NCBI RefSeq assembly: GCF_000252995.1
Contig: NC_015761.1
Location: 2,294,001-2,358,000 of the forward strand
DNA from: Salmonella bongori NCTC 12419
Lineage (GTDB): Bacteria > Pseudomonadota > Gammaproteobacteria > Enterobacterales > Enterobacteriaceae
Reading direction: 5' to 3'
Length of the DNA: 64,000 nt
Shown: one piece after another, positions 63,344-64,000 of the stretch
Layout of the letters: every line of letters begins with the position of its first letter
Position numbering within the stretch: position 1 is the stretch's first letter
Program-made: the position numbers and the translations under genes
Notes under the pieces: generated by a model
What the model saw: only the letters and a program-made list of their open reading frames with translations
Database searches by the model: none
Told to the model about the DNA's origin: nothing

Positions 63344-64000
63344 CAATTCATCCCCAACCAGTGGAGGATCTCCTGTCCGTGGCTATCATAAAGTAATTTA
63401 GCGCTCATCACCGCCGAGACAACGACAATCATCGGTCTGATGAGTTTTTGGCCTTTACTCAGTACCAGACGCGACCCCATTCGCGCCCCCAGAAACTGAC
63501 CAACCAGCATCACGAAACCCGTCGCCCAGATCACTTTACCGCCGATAATGAATAACAGCAGGCCGCCAACGTTAGATGTAGCGTTAAGCACTTTGGCATG
63601 TGCCGTGGATTTCGCCAGGTTATAGCCACACAAGGTGACAAACGCCAGCGCGTAAAACGACCCGGCGGCAGGGCCGAAAAAGCCGTCGTAAAATCCGACG
63701 CATCCTCCGGCAATCAATGCGAAAGGTAATCCATACAGGCGGCGCTGGCGATCTTCCTCACCCAATTTCGGCATCAATAAAAAATAGAGGCCGATGCAAA
63801 TCACCAGTATGGGCAGGATCTGGCGCAAAATATCCGCCTGAACGTGCTGCACCAGCAGCGCACCGCTCATCGAACCAATGAAAGTCATCAGGATATTGAG
63901 TTTTTGTTCGGCCAGGTTCACCACTTTGCGGCGAATAAAGTAGAGCGAAGATGAAAGGGAACCACCGCACGCCTGTAATTTATTGGTCGCCAGCGCGTTT
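63343..64000 (-). CDS. yfcA: YfcA, TauE/SafE-family membrane protein (N-terminus off the window)
   Basis: About 219 codons of the 269 expected are in the window. The reading frame enters at the right edge with NALATNKLQACGGS, continues through RRKVVNLAEQKLNIL and ends EILHWLGMN. Six or seven hydrophobic helices are visible (GGCVGFYDGFFGPAAGSFYALAF is the family repeat). TauE/SafE proteins export sulfur compounds or organic anions; the substrate of YfcA is unknown. Confidence 0.94.
   Translation of the reverse strand, partial: NALATNKLQACGGSLSSSLYFIRRKVVNLAEQKLNILMTFIGSMSGALLVQHVQADILRQILPILVICIGLYFLLMPKLGEEDRQRRLYGLPFALIAGGCVGFYDGFFGPAAGSFYALAFVTLCGYNLAKSTAHAKVLNATSNVGGLLLFIIGGKVIWATGFVMLVGQFLGARMGSRLVLSKGQKLIRPMIVVVSAVMSAKLLYDSHGQEILHWLGMN

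Noticed and set aside
1..64000. CRISPR array, tRNA, rRNA, prophage or IS element
   Set aside because: No regular spaced repeats, cloverleaf-like segment, rRNA signature, integrase or transposase was seen in the window.

Overview
This window is chromosomal DNA of an enterobacterium that I identify as Salmonella enterica. Protein after protein is near-identical to the Escherichia coli / Salmonella families I know, and gene order follows the E. coli men-nuo-ackA/pta-his-purF-fabB region. Salmonella-type additions are present: a cheV gene next to nuo, and a PTS/transketolase/LacI cluster between yfcC and yfcD. The serovar cannot be fixed by eye. From memory, S. Typhimurium LT2 carries several extra genes between ubiX and purF; here only scars of them remain, so this is probably a different lineage.

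Layout. Positions 1-3.2 kb: the 5' end of menF, then elaB, elaA, rbn (RNase BN/Z) and cheV. 3.3-18.3 kb: the 13-gene nuo operon for respiratory complex I, read leftwards from nuoA to nuoN, with the LysR regulator lrhA upstream. 20.8-26.4 kb: alaA, yfbR (5'-nucleotidase), the transporter yfbS, the HAD phosphatase hxpA/yfbT, yfbU and yfbV. 26.8-31.9 kb: ackA-pta and yfcC. 32.0-37.3 kb: the accessory cluster, with split transketolase halves, PTS IIC, IIB and IIA, and a divergent LacI regulator. 37.3-41 kb: yfcD, yfcE, two GST-family genes and yfcH. 41-45.1 kb: hisP-hisM-hisQ-hisJ and argT for basic amino acid uptake. 45.4-48.5 kb: ubiX, a deletion scar, purF and cvpA. 48.8-57.8 kb: dedD, folC, accD, dedA, truA, usg, pdxB, flk and yfcJ. 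57.8-59 kb: a small accessory patch with an NlpC/P60-like gene and a coding remnant. 59-64 kb: fabB, mnmC, yfcL, epmC and a partial yfcA.

Most of the window is core metabolism. NADH oxidation by Nuo, acetate overflow through Pta-AckA, fatty acid synthesis (AccD, FabB), purine synthesis (PurF), folate (FolC), PLP synthesis (PdxB), ubiquinone and menaquinone (UbiX, MenF) and tRNA maturation or modification (Rbn, TruA, MnmC) are all represented. REP/BIME elements punctuate many intergenic gaps.

Most worth a second look: (1) hxpA/yfbT is broken by a 28-bp perfect tandem duplication that shifts the frame; (2) the ubiX-purF interval holds the facing 3' ends of an amino-acid permease and a sigma-54 activator, the footprint of one deletion; (3) the PTS-split-transketolase cluster looks like an undercharacterised ketose-phosphate catabolic system with paired LacI operators; (4) the menF leader has nested, partly exclusive inverted repeats that could sequester its ribosome-binding site; (5) the yfcJ-fabB accessory patch has an NlpC/P60-like amidase gene with a likely frameshift beside a decayed unknown gene. 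No CRISPR array, rRNA, tRNA, prophage or intact insertion sequence was seen.
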